The notes: generated by a model from the sequence alone, not told the origin. A DNA stretch of 64,000 bases from Streptomyces sp. WZ-12 (GCF_028898845.1 NZ_CP118575.1:248001-312000), one strand, 5' to 3'; shown: positions 45,507 through 54,634, numbered from the stretch's first letter. Program-made: numbers and translations.

Positions 45507-47579
45507 TTATACGGCTCGAGCTTCCTGATGGGCCTGGGAAATCCGGAAGACGATGAACTCCGCCGGGCGTACCAAGGCGACACCGACGTCGCAGATGACC
45601 TTGGCAGCGGCGATAGTCTCGGGGGTGTTGTTGCTTTCGTCGCATACGACGTAAAATGCCTCCCGTGCGATGGCTCCCTGCAGGGCACCTGAGCGCCATT
45701 GTGTCTTCAAAAACTGGGAGACATTTGCGCACAAGGTGTCGCGGAGTTGCTGATCGTTCGGTTCGAAGACGGCCCAGCGTGTGCCGAGCTTGAGGGATTC
45801 TTCGAGGTAGTTCATCAAGCGGCGTAGGTTCACGTACCGCCACTGGTCTTCCTTCGACAGGGTGCGCGCGCCCCATACGCGGTTGCCCCAGCCTGGGAAG
45901 GAGCGGAGACAGTTGATGCCTTCGGCGTTGAGCGGATCCTGATCGCGGTCGGTCAGTTCCCGCTCCAAGGCCTTTACATCCTGTAGCGCTATGTTGGCTG
46001 GGGCCTTGTGCACTCCCTTCTCTCGGTCCGCTTTGCACCACACTCCTGACACAGGTCCCGACGGTGGTACCAGGTGGCCGCGGGATGTCTCCACCCACGG
46101 GTAGTACAGTGCCGCGTACCGACTGTCCGTATCCGTCAGCCCGAGTTCCCGCACGTACGCCTGCACCCTGTCCGGGTTCGCTCCCTTCGGCGGGTCCATA
46201 ATCACCATTCGGTTTTCATTCGCGCAATGTTGCGCCGCCTTCTGCCAAATTCCCGCCGCTCGAGCTTCGGTGATCCCGGGGATATTCCAGACATCGGGGA
46301 TCGTGACCATGGTGACCTCAGGAACTCTCTCCAGTGCGGTCAAACCGACCCCGGGAAGACTTTGAGACTCCCCGATAATACGCTCGATCAGCTCATCCGC
46401 CGGTAGAACGATCCCTTCATCGCTTGTGGTGCGTATTCCGGCTACCCAACACACTCCGCCACCGTTGGAGAAAAATCCATAAACCGCATCCCACAACGAA
46501 AAAGTCAGCCCAGCCTCCTGATGAGCCACCCCCACCGTGTGATACTCGCCCGCGGCGATTGCGACGATGTCACGCCAGCTATCAAGCTCTTCCGGAATAT
46601 AACCCGTATCTTCGCCGCTGCGGGTGTAGTGAACCTCGCCATTCTTGTCCACCCCCACCGTGTGAATCCTGCTCGCGGCGATTGCAACAATGTCACGCCA
46701 GCTATCAAGCTCTTCCGGAATATAACCCCAATCTGCGCCGCTGCGGGTGTAGTGAACCTCGCCATTCTTGTCCACCCCCACCGTGTGCGTCACGCCCGCG
46801 GCGATTGCGACGATGTCACGCCAGCTATCAAGCTCTTCCGGAAGATAACCCGAATCTGCGCCGCTGCGGGTGTAGTGAACCTCGCCATTCTTGTCCACCC
46901 CCACCGTGTGCATCAAGCCCGCGGCGATTGCGACGATGTCACGCCAGCTATCAAGCTCTTCCGGAATATAACCCGAATCTCCGCCGCTGCGGGTGTAGTG
47001 AACCTCGCCATTCTTGTCCACCCCCACCGTGTGAATCCTGCTCGCGGCGATTGCGACGATGTCACGCCAGCTATCAAGCTCTTCCGGAATATAACCCCAA
47101 TCTGCGCCGCTGCGGGTGTAGTGAACCTCGCCATTCTTGTCCACCCCCACCGTGTGAATCAAGCTCGCGGCGATTGCGACGATGTCATGCCAGCTATCAA
47201 GCTCTTCCGGAAGATAACCCGTATCTTCGCCGCTGCGGGTGTAGTGAACCTCGCCATTCTTGTCCACCCCCACCGTGTGATACGCGCCCGCGGCGATTGC
47301 AACAATGTCACGCCAGCTATCAAGCTCTTCCGGAAGATAACCCGAATATGCATGGGAGGCGGTATAAACCATCTCACTTGCCACAGCACCTGCTGGTGGA
47401 GGACCGTAAATGTCCGTGAACTCATTCCAGGAGCGTACGAGGGTGGGTTCGGCGGGTCCGGTGAGGGTGAATCCGATGAAGGCAGGAACGGAAGTACTGA
47501 CGCCAGCGATGGAACGCATACCGCTGAGCTGTTCCTCGACGTAGATACCAGGAGTGCTATACGGAGCAGGGGGAGGCAT
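45507..47579 (-). CDS. Contractile tail-sheath protein with inserted seven-repeat RCC1-like beta-propeller
   Basis: The 690-residue protein starts YSTPGIYVEEQLSGMRSIAG with VSTSVPAFIGFT, the usual N-terminus of contractile sheaths (phage tails, eCIS, R-type). Residues about 354-380 resume with LWDAVYGFFSNGGGVCWVAG, and about 560-690 is the C-terminal sheath domain (PGWGNRVWGARTLSKEDQWR, YVNLRRLMNYLEESLKLGTR, PAEFIVFRISQ). Between them, residues 80-353 hold six 41-residue repeats and a partial seventh, each with SWRDIVAIAAG..HTVGVDKNGEV, like RCC1_2 motifs; seven such units would close a propeller. Without the insert the protein would be about 415 residues, a normal short sheath. The ribosome site is weak (GGAAAG). 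No tube gene follows: IS debris begins just past the stop. Confidence 0.88.
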   Translation of the reverse strand: MPPPAPYSTPGIYVEEQLSGMRSIAGVSTSVPAFIGFTLTGPAEPTLVRSWNEFTDIYGPPPAGAVASEMVYTASHAYSGYLPEELDSWRDIVAIAAGAYHTVGVDKNGEVHYTRSGEDTGYLPEELDSWHDIVAIAASLIHTVGVDKNGEVHYTRSGADWGYIPEELDSWRDIVAIAASRIHTVGVDKNGEVHYTRSGGDSGYIPEELDSWRDIVAIAAGLMHTVGVDKNGEVHYTRSGADSGYLPEELDSWRDIVAIAAGVTHTVGVDKNGEVHYTRSGADWGYIPEELDSWRDIVAIAASRIHTVGVDKNGEVHYTRSGEDTGYIPEELDSWRDIVAIAAGEYHTVGVAHQEAGLTFSLWDAVYGFFSNGGGVCWVAGIRTTSDEGIVLPADELIERIIGESQSLPGVGLTALERVPEVTMVTIPDVWNIPGITEARAAGIWQKAAQHCANENRMVIMDPPKGANPDRVQAYVRELGLTDTDSRYAALYYPWVETSRGHLVPPSGPVSGVWCKADREKGVHKAPANIALQDVKALERELTDRDQDPLNAEGINCLRSFPGWGNRVWGARTLSKEDQWRYVNLRRLMNYLEESLKLGTRWAVFEPNDQQLRDTLCANVSQFLKTQWRSGALQGAIAREAFYVVCDESNNTPETIAAAKVICDVGVALVRPAEFIVFRISQAHQEARAV
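46524..47342. repeat. Tandem 123-bp coding repeats in the sheath gene
   Basis: Near-identical 123-bp units begin about every 123 bases (for example at 46537, 46660, 46783, 46906, 47029, 47152 and 47275 on the plus strand). Most differences fall in three neighbouring codons before the HTVGV motif and in the two or three codons ending each repeat. Synonymous sites are also conserved, indicating recent duplication or gene conversion. Confidence 0.9.
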
Positions 47580-47867
47580 AAGTGACTGCTTTCCGAGCCC
47601 CGGAGACAGTCACCAGGGACTCATCGGAAGTGACGGAACAGCCGGCGCGGGAAGGTCATGTCAGCTCGGCAAACTGCTGAAGCAGCTTGAATCCAGCCTT
47701 GCGTCAGCCAAATGAGGGAGAGTGATTTCACGTACGCTCGCCAGTCTGGCAGACCGGTACCGCCTAAAGCCTTCCCAACAAGAGCCCCTTAGGGGCAGGT
47801 ACTACAGCCTCAGATCTTGTGAATCGCCCCGTGTTTGTTGGAGGGTGTCGGCAACGGGTGAAATCGT
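47580..47867. other. Upstream region of the sheath gene
   Basis: No gene is seen in these 288 bases. It should include the sheath promoter (minus strand). GCCCCTTAGGGGC near 47781 is a small hairpin. The ISL3 type c end starts at 47868. Confidence 0.3.
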
Positions 47868-47919
47868 GGTTCTGGATCACTTTCAGTGCCGGGGCCACGG
47901 AGGGTCACCGAAACCGCGA

Positions 47920-48003
47920 TCATGAACGGCTTCGCGCGCTGAGCAGTACCCGTTTGCGGAGCAGGTCGAAGTTGGCGCGGCCGAACATCTGCCTCTTCAG
48001 CAT
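47920..48003 (-). pseudogene. ISL3 type c transposase, C-terminal end
   Basis: MLKRQMFGRANFDLLRKRVL followed by LSARSRS and a stop is the normal end of ISL3 transposases. It continues the sequence interrupted after SSGQVEG at 51511. Confidence 0.85.
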
Positions 48004-48061
48004 TTTAGAAGTTACGTGGAATCTGCCGGGGTGATCATGTCTCTCCGGTGCAACCACGGAC

Positions 48062-49144
48062 TTGGGAGATGGCTTGAGCGGCACGACGGTGCTCACGGAG
48101 AAGTGGCCGGTGTTCGGCCGGCACGAGCAGGCAGCGGCCTGGCTGACGGTCTGGACGGATCTCGGACGTGCACCCCGCACGATCGACGCCTACGGCCGGG
48201 GACTGGCCGAGTACCTGCTGATGTGCGAGCGGGAGGGTGTCGACCCGGTCGCCGCGAACCGTTCCCATATCGCCGTCTACGTACGGGAGTTGACCTCGCG
48301 GCCGCACCGCCGGGGTGCGAACGTGATCTCGATCGACTCGGGGGCGGGGCTGGCGAACGCGACGATCCAGCAGCGGCTCGTGCCGGTCCGCCTGTTCTAC
48401 GACTTCCTCATGGAAGAGGGGCTGCGGGAGTCCAACCCCGTCGGCCGGGGGCGCTACACCCCCGGCCGACGGAACGGCGGTCCGCAGCGCGGCCTGGTGC
48501 CCCGACTGACGAAGCTGCCGTGGATTCCCGGCGAACAGCAGTGGCTGAACGTCCTGGAGGTCGCCAAGCGCGAGCCGGTACGCAACCGCGTGATGCTCGC
48601 CCTGGCCTACGACGCCGCCCTGCGCCGCGAGGAACTGTGCTCACTGCGGACCGACGACGTCGATCCGGCCCACCGCACGCTGCGGATACGAGCGGAAACG
48701 ACGAAGAACCGGCTGGAGCGGGTGGTGCCCTACTCGGCACCGACCGGGGTACTGCTGTCGGACTACCTCGCCCACCGCGCCCGGATCAGCCGGGCCCGGG
48801 GACCGCTGTTCCTGTCGGAATCGCGGCGCAATCACGCCCAGCCGCTGAGCCTGTGGACCTGGTCAAAAGTGGTCCGCAAACTCGCGCTGACCTCCGGTGT
48901 CGAGCGGTTCTCCACGCATACCACCCGGCACCTGTGTCTGACCGATCTGGCCCGCATGGGCTGGGAGTTGCACGCGATCGCGTCCTTCGCCGGACACCGT
49001 CACACCGACTCGACCCTTCAGTACATCCACCTCTCCGGCCGGGACCTGGCCGACAAGCTGGCCCGCGGCATGGACCACATTCATGCCTGGCGAATACAGA
49101 TGCTCACCGCCCCGGCCGGCGCGACGGCGGAGGTGTCGCGGTGA
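48062..49144 (+). CDS. Tyrosine recombinase, Tn554 TnpA-like
   Basis: The 360-residue protein has an N-terminal SAM-like core-binding domain (about 25-125, APRTIDAYGRGLAEYLLMCE) and a phage-integrase catalytic domain. The active residues are visible: Arg in DAALRREELCSLR, HTTRH, the second His in FAGHRHTDSTLQY and the Tyr of that motif. It overlaps tnpB by GTGA. Length and order match TnpA of Tn554-type elements, which use paired recombinases for site-specific insertion. Confidence 0.85.
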   Translation: MGDGLSGTTVLTEKWPVFGRHEQAAAWLTVWTDLGRAPRTIDAYGRGLAEYLLMCEREGVDPVAANRSHIAVYVRELTSRPHRRGANVISIDSGAGLANATIQQRLVPVRLFYDFLMEEGLRESNPVGRGRYTPGRRNGGPQRGLVPRLTKLPWIPGEQQWLNVLEVAKREPVRNRVMLALAYDAALRREELCSLRTDDVDPAHRTLRIRAETTKNRLERVVPYSAPTGVLLSDYLAHRARISRARGPLFLSESRRNHAQPLSLWTWSKVVRKLALTSGVERFSTHTTRHLCLTDLARMGWELHAIASFAGHRHTDSTLQYIHLSGRDLADKLARGMDHIHAWRIQMLTAPAGATAEVSR

Positions 49145-51474
49145 TCGCATCGTCGCTGGCCATCGTCCCCGAGGACGTCGGCGGTCGCTGGTCCTGGCCG
49201 ATCATCCCGGACCGCTACGACACGACCGTCAAGGTCCGCCCCGCGGAGACACAGGCCGTCCTCGAACTCGGTGTGCGCAATCTGCGCCGGCTGCAGTACC
49301 ACGACCCGGCCGCACCGGGCTGGCGCATGATCGCACGGCTGCTGGGTCCGCTGGAGGCGGTCAACTCGGCACTCGACTCACCTCCCACTCCGCACCGCCG
49401 AAGGGCCATGCTCGACGTCGTTGCCCTTCTGCTGACGCACAGCGCGCAGACCAGACGGGCCTACTGGGGGTGGACCACGCAGGAGTGGGCCCATCTACTC
49501 GGCCGCACCCAGGCCGAGTTCCGGCAGAACGCACCCGCCTGGGCCGGGGACGAAGTCCGCCCCTACCTTGCGGCGCACGCCTACCTGCTCGGCTCCTTCA
49601 ACGAGTTCCACCAGCTCGGCAGCTTCCAACGCCTCACGCTGTCCTGGAGGATCTTCGGACGCGACCGCGTCACCAGCGAGATCGCCCGCCTCCGCACGGT
49701 CCTTGGCGCCTGGGGCTATCAACTGGGCCAGGACGACGACACACTGCTGCCGGCGGTCGCCTGCCAGCTGTTCCTGCTCAACCGCAGCCCGCACCTCGAG
49801 GACATGGACACCGCACTGTTCGACAGGGTCCGCCGCGACCGGCTGCTGGAGGGCGCCCGGCTGAACACCCTGCACGCCCTGCAGCGGGCGGTCGCCGCGC
49901 TCGGCTTCTGCGATCCACCCCTGCAGAGCACCGGCCGTCACTCGGCGCGGGCCACTGGCGGCGCCAAGATCTGGGAACAGTGGGCCGACCGCTGGCACGA
50001 CACCTCCACCCTCACCCCGCGCGTCCGCGGCAGCATCCGCTCCACCCTCCTGCGGGTCGGCCGGTGGATCGCCGCCGAACAGCCCGACGCCGCCGATCCC
50101 ACCGACTGGACCCGGCAGACCTGCGCGACCTGGATCGGCGCACTGGACCGGATGAAAGTCGGCGACTACGTCCAGCGCACGGTCGGCCTCAAGGACCGGC
50201 TCGGCAAGCCGCTTGAGGCACCCACCAAGGCCGGACAGATCACTGCGCTGCGGACCTTCTTTCGGGACTGCCAGGAGTGGGAGTGGCTGCCCCGCCGCTT
50301 CGACCCACTACGCGCTCTGGCGATCCCCCGCAGCATCACCGCCCTCCTCGGCCCCGACCCACGGGTGATCGCCGACGAGGTCTGGGCGAAGCTGTTGTGG
50401 GCCGGCCTCAACCTCGACCCCGCGGATCTTCCACAGACCCGCTCCGGACACTTCTACCCCTTCGAACTGGTCCGCGCGGTCACGCTGACCTGGCTGTTCT
50501 CCGGTCAACGCAGCAACGAGATCGCCCGGCTGAGACTGGGCTGCATCCGCTGGCAGCACGACGGGAACTCGATCGCAGGCGACTCGCAACAGGTGCTGGC
50601 CCGCGATGCGGTCTGCCTGCTCGACGTCCCGACCCACAAGACCGGCACCGCCTTCACCAAGCCGGTCGACCCGATCCTCGGCCAGGCCATCGACGTCTGG
50701 CAGGCCGTCCGCCCGGACCAGCCGAAGTTCACCGACCGCCGCACCGGCGAGCACGTCGAGCTGCTGTTCGCCGTCCGCGCCCGCCGCGTCTCCACCAGCT
50801 ACATCAACAACACGATCATCCCGATGCTCTGCCGCAAGGCCGGCGTCCCGGACGCCGACGTCCGAGGGAACATCACCAGCCACCGGGCCCGGTCCACCAT
50901 CGCCAGCCAGCTCTACAACGCCAAGGAACCGATGACGCTGTTCGAGCTGCAAGCCTGGCTCGGACATCGATCGCCACAATCCACCCAGTACTACGCGAAG
51001 ATCACCCCGAACACTCTGTCCAAGGCGTACTCCGAGGCGGGCTACTTCGAGCGGAACGTCCGCACCATCGAGGTCCTGGTCGACCGCGACGCGGTCACCT
51101 CCGGCGCCGCCGCGACCGGCGAACCCTGGCAGCACTACGACCTCGGACACGGCTACTGCACCTACACCTTCTTCGAGCAGTGCCAGCACCGCATGGCCTG
51201 CGCACGCTGCGACTTCTACACCCCCAAGGACTCCACGAGAGCCCAACTACTCGAAGCCAGGGGAAACTTGCAGAAAATGGCCGTCTCGATCCCACTCACC
51301 GAAGATGAACAAGCAGCCGTCACCGACGGCCAGAGCGCGCTCGACCGCCTCCTCGACAGACTCGCCGACACCCCCACCCCGGCCGGACCGACACCCCGCC
51401 AACTCGACGTCCCACCGAACACGCCCCTCCTTCCGATCCTCGACGTCCGCCAGGGCAAACCGCAGCAAGCTTGA
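49141..51474 (+). CDS. Large tyrosine recombinase, Tn554 TnpB-like
   Basis: GTG 49141 overlaps the tnpA stop (GTGA), so the two are translationally coupled; the frame is open further upstream but only as a shadow of tnpA. The 777-residue protein has a long N-terminal domain without clear motifs, then an integrase domain with Arg in FSGQRSNEIARLRLG, HRARSTIASQL, LGHRSPQSTQYYAKIT and the Cys-rich tail YTFFEQCQHRMACARCDFYT. It is longer than Tn554 TnpB (about 630 residues). Confidence 0.82.
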   Translation: MIASSLAIVPEDVGGRWSWPIIPDRYDTTVKVRPAETQAVLELGVRNLRRLQYHDPAAPGWRMIARLLGPLEAVNSALDSPPTPHRRRAMLDVVALLLTHSAQTRRAYWGWTTQEWAHLLGRTQAEFRQNAPAWAGDEVRPYLAAHAYLLGSFNEFHQLGSFQRLTLSWRIFGRDRVTSEIARLRTVLGAWGYQLGQDDDTLLPAVACQLFLLNRSPHLEDMDTALFDRVRRDRLLEGARLNTLHALQRAVAALGFCDPPLQSTGRHSARATGGAKIWEQWADRWHDTSTLTPRVRGSIRSTLLRVGRWIAAEQPDAADPTDWTRQTCATWIGALDRMKVGDYVQRTVGLKDRLGKPLEAPTKAGQITALRTFFRDCQEWEWLPRRFDPLRALAIPRSITALLGPDPRVIADEVWAKLLWAGLNLDPADLPQTRSGHFYPFELVRAVTLTWLFSGQRSNEIARLRLGCIRWQHDGNSIAGDSQQVLARDAVCLLDVPTHKTGTAFTKPVDPILGQAIDVWQAVRPDQPKFTDRRTGEHVELLFAVRARRVSTSYINNTIIPMLCRKAGVPDADVRGNITSHRARSTIASQLYNAKEPMTLFELQAWLGHRSPQSTQYYAKITPNTLSKAYSEAGYFERNVRTIEVLVDRDAVTSGAAATGEPWQHYDLGHGYCTYTFFEQCQHRMACARCDFYTPKDSTRAQLLEARGNLQKMAVSIPLTEDEQAAVTDGQSALDRLLDRLADTPTPAGPTPRQLDVPPNTPLLPILDVRQGKPQQA

Positions 51475-51510
51475 CAATTCTGATTCCACAGAATGGCTCT
51501 CGTATTCTGA

Positions 51511-53025
51511 CCCTCGACCTGGCCGGAGCTCCAGGAGCTGGACAGGCCGGCGACGACGGCGTCGAGGTCTTGGCCGAGGCCGGTGACGAAGGTGTGCAGG
51601 GCGGGCAGGTCGTCGGCCTGGACGCTCGTGATCCACTGGTTCAGGTCCCGACCCTGACGGTTGTTCATGAGCTCGGCGAACGCGCGGACGTGGTGGGCGG
51701 TGCGGTCGAGTGCGGGGCAGCGGACGAGGATCGCCTTGAGCTGCTGGGCCTGGTCATCGGTGAGACGGTCGGGATGGCGGGTGAGCCAGCTGGTCACGTC
51801 CCGCACGGACGGCGCCTTGCGGGGGGGCGTGCGGGAAGTTCTCGCGGAGCATGGCCACGTAGACCTTCACGACGTTCTCACCACCGGGGTAGCCGCGCTC
51901 GCGTACTTCCTCGAAGAGGCGGCGGGCGACGGTGCAGCCCTCCGCTCACCGCTGGTGCAGGTAGGGCTTGTAGGGGTCGAGGATGCTGGCCCGGCCGGCC
52001 CACCGGCCGACCAAGAGCTCGTCCGCGCTCGCCGCATTGGCGAAGCGACGGACGGTATTGCGGGCCAGTTCAAGCTGACGGGCGATCGCGCGCAGTCCGA
52101 CGCCCTGGTCGAGGAGGGCGTGAATGGCCGCGTGCTGTTCCCGGCCCCGGTCGGAGAGCCGGCCGGTTGTCCGCGGCCCTGTGGCAGAGCAGGCTTTGAG
52201 GTCCGCCTCATCGATGACCGCAGTGTCTCGGGCCGCGGCAGAGTCGTGCGGCTCACGCAGCAGAGCGCGGTGTTGAACGACTGTTTTCTCGACGGCCTCG
52301 GCGAGGTTCGACCAGATGTGCCAGCGGTCCGCGACGTGGACCGCGTCGGGAGCGCCGAGGCGTCCGGCTTCGGCATAGGCCGTGGAACGGTCCCGGCAGA
52401 TCACCTCGACGCCGGGATGGTCGGTGAGCCACCGAGCGACCGTCGCCGTCGTCCGGTCCGGCAGCAGGTCGATGGGCTGACGGGATTCGATGTCGATCAG
52501 GATCGTGCCGTAGTTGTGGCCCTTGCGCAGCGCGAAATCGTCGACCCCGAGCACCCGCGGCGTCGAGCTCTCCGGCTCCGGAAGGCGGCGGATCAACCGC
52601 AGCAGCGTCGACCGGCTCACCCCGGCCGCCAGGGCGTGGGACAGGCGGGCACCCGCCCGGCCGGCGAGCATCACGGCCAGGTGCTCCAGCACCGTTTGCA
52701 GCCCAGTGCTCCGACGACCGTGCCGTACGGTCAGGCCGTCGACCTGCTCGGCGAACGTCGCCTGCTGGCAGGAACGTTGACCGCAACGGAACCGCCGCAC
52801 CTGCAACTCGATCAACACCGGTCGCCCACCGACCGCGCTGTCGGCGAGCCGACGTACGTACCGGCTGTGCACCCGAGCCGACAGCGTCCCGCACGCTGGA
52901 CACACGGCCTGCTCCACAGCCGTCCGGGCCCGCACGGCCACCAACTCGCCCTCAGACACGACGTTTTCAATCACGACACCGTCGACCTGGTGGAACCACA
53001 GGTCCTGGAGGAGCACATCACCCAC
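51511..53025 (-). pseudogene. ISL3 type c transposase, main part, frameshifted
   Basis: From 53025 it has the zinc finger (VCPACGTLSARVHSRYVRRL, FRCGQRSCQQATFAEQVDGL) and the DDE core (VLGVDDFALRKGHNYGTILI, VADRWHIWSNLAEAVEKTVV), ending in frame at DPYKPYLHQR (51946). A shift follows and the other frame continues SVRDVTSWLTRHPDRLTDDQ to SSGQVEG at 51511. It is broken both by the frameshift and by the inserted element. Confidence 0.85.
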
Positions 53026-53099
53026 GGCCGTTCATGATCGCGGTTTCGGTAACCCTCCGTGGCCCCAGCACTGAAAGTGATCCAGAACCAAGACTCGGC

Positions 53100-53566
53100 C
53101 GGCGTTGAGCTCGGCTCAGTATGGCCACCAAGGTTGATTGGATTGGAGTCGATAGGTGATTGAGGAGTAGCTCTTCGGCGTGGTTTGGGGCCGGCCGGCC
53201 ATCGACTCTCGGTGTGTTCGCACATAAGAATGAAGCTGTTGCCTAGCTGACGACTGCTTCCAGGGGTGTCGTTCGCTGGCCTTGAGTCGGCTCTGCACCG
53301 TCGCTGCGGTCAGCCGAGAACGGAAGCGTCTGACAGTGAGGATGTAGATGGCATCGCCCGGAGGTCTGACTCTCCGTCTGACTGACGCTTCGGCTGTCCT
53401 TTGCTGGAACCGTCGGCCCGCCGGGCGATGCTGCTGCGCACGTGGCCGGTCGGGCGTCTGTGACTTCATAGGAGCCCGGCCAAAGGTCCCATCACTGTCT
53501 CGTCCGTCTGCCCGACCGGCGCGTGCCACCCCTCACGCGTCGTACGGAAAGGCAGCGAACTCCAGC
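53100..53566 (+). ncRNA. Candidate bridge-RNA region of IS110
   Basis: About 470 bases between the ISL3c end and the IS110 start codon lack a supported gene. In IS110-group elements the non-coding segment 5' of the recombinase encodes the bridge RNA that pairs with donor and target DNA. The exact left end and RNA limits cannot be set by eye. Confidence 0.35.
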
Positions 53567-54634
53567 ATGGCAGCAGATGAGATAGCGGTCATCGGCGGCA
53601 TCGACACGCACACCGACCTCCACCAGGCCGCGGTCATCGACACGGTGGGCCGTCGCCTGGCCACCGCGGCGTTCGAGACCAGCCCCGCCGGCTACCAGCA
53701 GCTCCTGCAGTGGCTGCGCTCCCACGGCGAAGTTCTGGCCGTCGGTATGGAGGGCACCGGCGCCTACGGCGCCGAACTCGCCCGCTTCCTGACGGCGAAC
53801 GATCTCACCGTCATCGAAGTCGACCGCACCGACCGCAAGGCCCGCCGCGACAACGGCAAGTCCGACCCCGTCGACGCCTATGCGGCCGCGACCGCTGTGC
53901 TCTCCGGCCGCGCCACTGGAACACCAAAGACCCGCAACGGCATCGTGGAAGCCATCCGCTCCCTGCGCGTGGTCCGCAAGAGCGCAGTCAAGGCCCGCAC
54001 CCAGACCATCAACCAGATCCGCACCCTGATCGTCACCGCACCGTCCGCGGTCCGCGAGAAGCTGCGCGATCTGTCCACCAGCGCCCTGATCGACACCCTC
54101 GCGCGCTCACGCCCCACCGGTGACCTGGCCGACCCGACCTGCGCGGCCAGAACCGCTTTGCGGCGTCTGGCCCGCCGCTACCAGCAGCTCAGCGAAGAGA
54201 TCAAGGACGCCGAAAAGGAGATCGGACCGCTGGTCACCAAGGCCGCACCCCGGCTCATCGCCCTGCCCGGCGTCGGGCCCGAAACCGCGGGACAGCTCCT
54301 GTCCACCGCGGGCGACAACCCGGGCCGGCTCAAGTCCGAAGCGGCCTTCGCCCACCTGTGCGCGGCCGCCCCCGTTCCCGCGTCGTCGGGCCGCACCAAC
54401 CGCCACCGCCTCAACCGGGGAGGCGACCACCAGGCCAACAACGCCCTGCACACCATCGTCCTCGTCCGCATGAAGTACGACCCGCGGACCCGCGAATACG
54501 TCGCCCGACGCACCGCCGAAGGACTCACCAAGAAAGACATCATCCGATGCCTGAAACGGTTCGTCGCCCGCGAGATCTACAGGAACCTGCCACACCTACA
54601 CACCACGACCACATCGCTCCCGCAGACCGCTTGA
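53567..54634 (+). CDS. IS110-family recombinase, complete (copy 2)
   Basis: ATG 53567 (MAADEIAVIGGIDTHTDLHQ) starts a 355-residue protein. The RuvC-like DEDD domain shows IDTHTDLH, GMEGTGAYG and GKSDPVDAYAAATA. The C-terminal Tnp20 domain shows LPGVGPETAGQLLSTAGDNP and the serine motif VPASSGRTNRHRLNRGG. These enzymes insert seamlessly, guided by a bridge RNA. The element's right end is TATAGGAGCTTCC at 54652. It is complete and probably active. Confidence 0.93.
   Translation: MAADEIAVIGGIDTHTDLHQAAVIDTVGRRLATAAFETSPAGYQQLLQWLRSHGEVLAVGMEGTGAYGAELARFLTANDLTVIEVDRTDRKARRDNGKSDPVDAYAAATAVLSGRATGTPKTRNGIVEAIRSLRVVRKSAVKARTQTINQIRTLIVTAPSAVREKLRDLSTSALIDTLARSRPTGDLADPTCAARTALRRLARRYQQLSEEIKDAEKEIGPLVTKAAPRLIALPGVGPETAGQLLSTAGDNPGRLKSEAAFAHLCAAAPVPASSGRTNRHRLNRGGDHQANNALHTIVLVRMKYDPRTREYVARRTAEGLTKKDIIRCLKRFVAREIYRNLPHLHTTTTSLPQTA

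Larger units (their letters stand above)
48004..51510 (+). mobile_element. Tn554-like two-recombinase element
   Basis: The ends are defined by the interrupted ISL3 gene. The left end begins near AGAAGTTACGTGGAATCTGC. The right end in complement reads AGAATACGAGAG, and then TGTGGAATCAGAATTG 5 bases further in, so AGAA(G)TACG and GTGGAATC recur at both ends. The content is tnpA and tnpB only; no tnpC and no cargo genes are present. Confidence 0.7.
47868..53089. mobile_element. ISL3-family element type c, split by a Tn554-like insertion
   Basis: Inverted ends GGTTCTGGATCACTTTCAGT are found at 47868 and, in complement, ending at 53089; both continue into GGGGCCACGGAGGGT. The C-terminal 29 or so transposase codons (47920-48003) and the rest (51511-53025) are separated by 3.5 kb carrying two tyrosine recombinases. 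The flanks do not show a clear target duplication. Confidence 0.85.

Noticed and set aside
46524..47342. Regular 123-bp tandem repeats as a possible CRISPR or DNA satellite array
   Set aside because: The unit is a multiple of three, has no short repeat/spacer alternation, and is translated in frame as part of the sheath protein.
46521..47585. Long plus-strand open frame over the sheath repeats
   Set aside because: It is the mirror of the repeated minus-strand coding sequence; it lacks a ribosome site and any family signature.
47781..47793. Small GCCCCTTAGGGGC hairpin as a terminator
   Set aside because: The stem is short, there is no T-run, and no gene ends there.
48016..49140. Upstream extension of the large recombinase over tnpA, giving 1152 residues
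   Set aside because: The extension reads tnpA out of frame, and the GTGA overlap at 49141 is the natural start.
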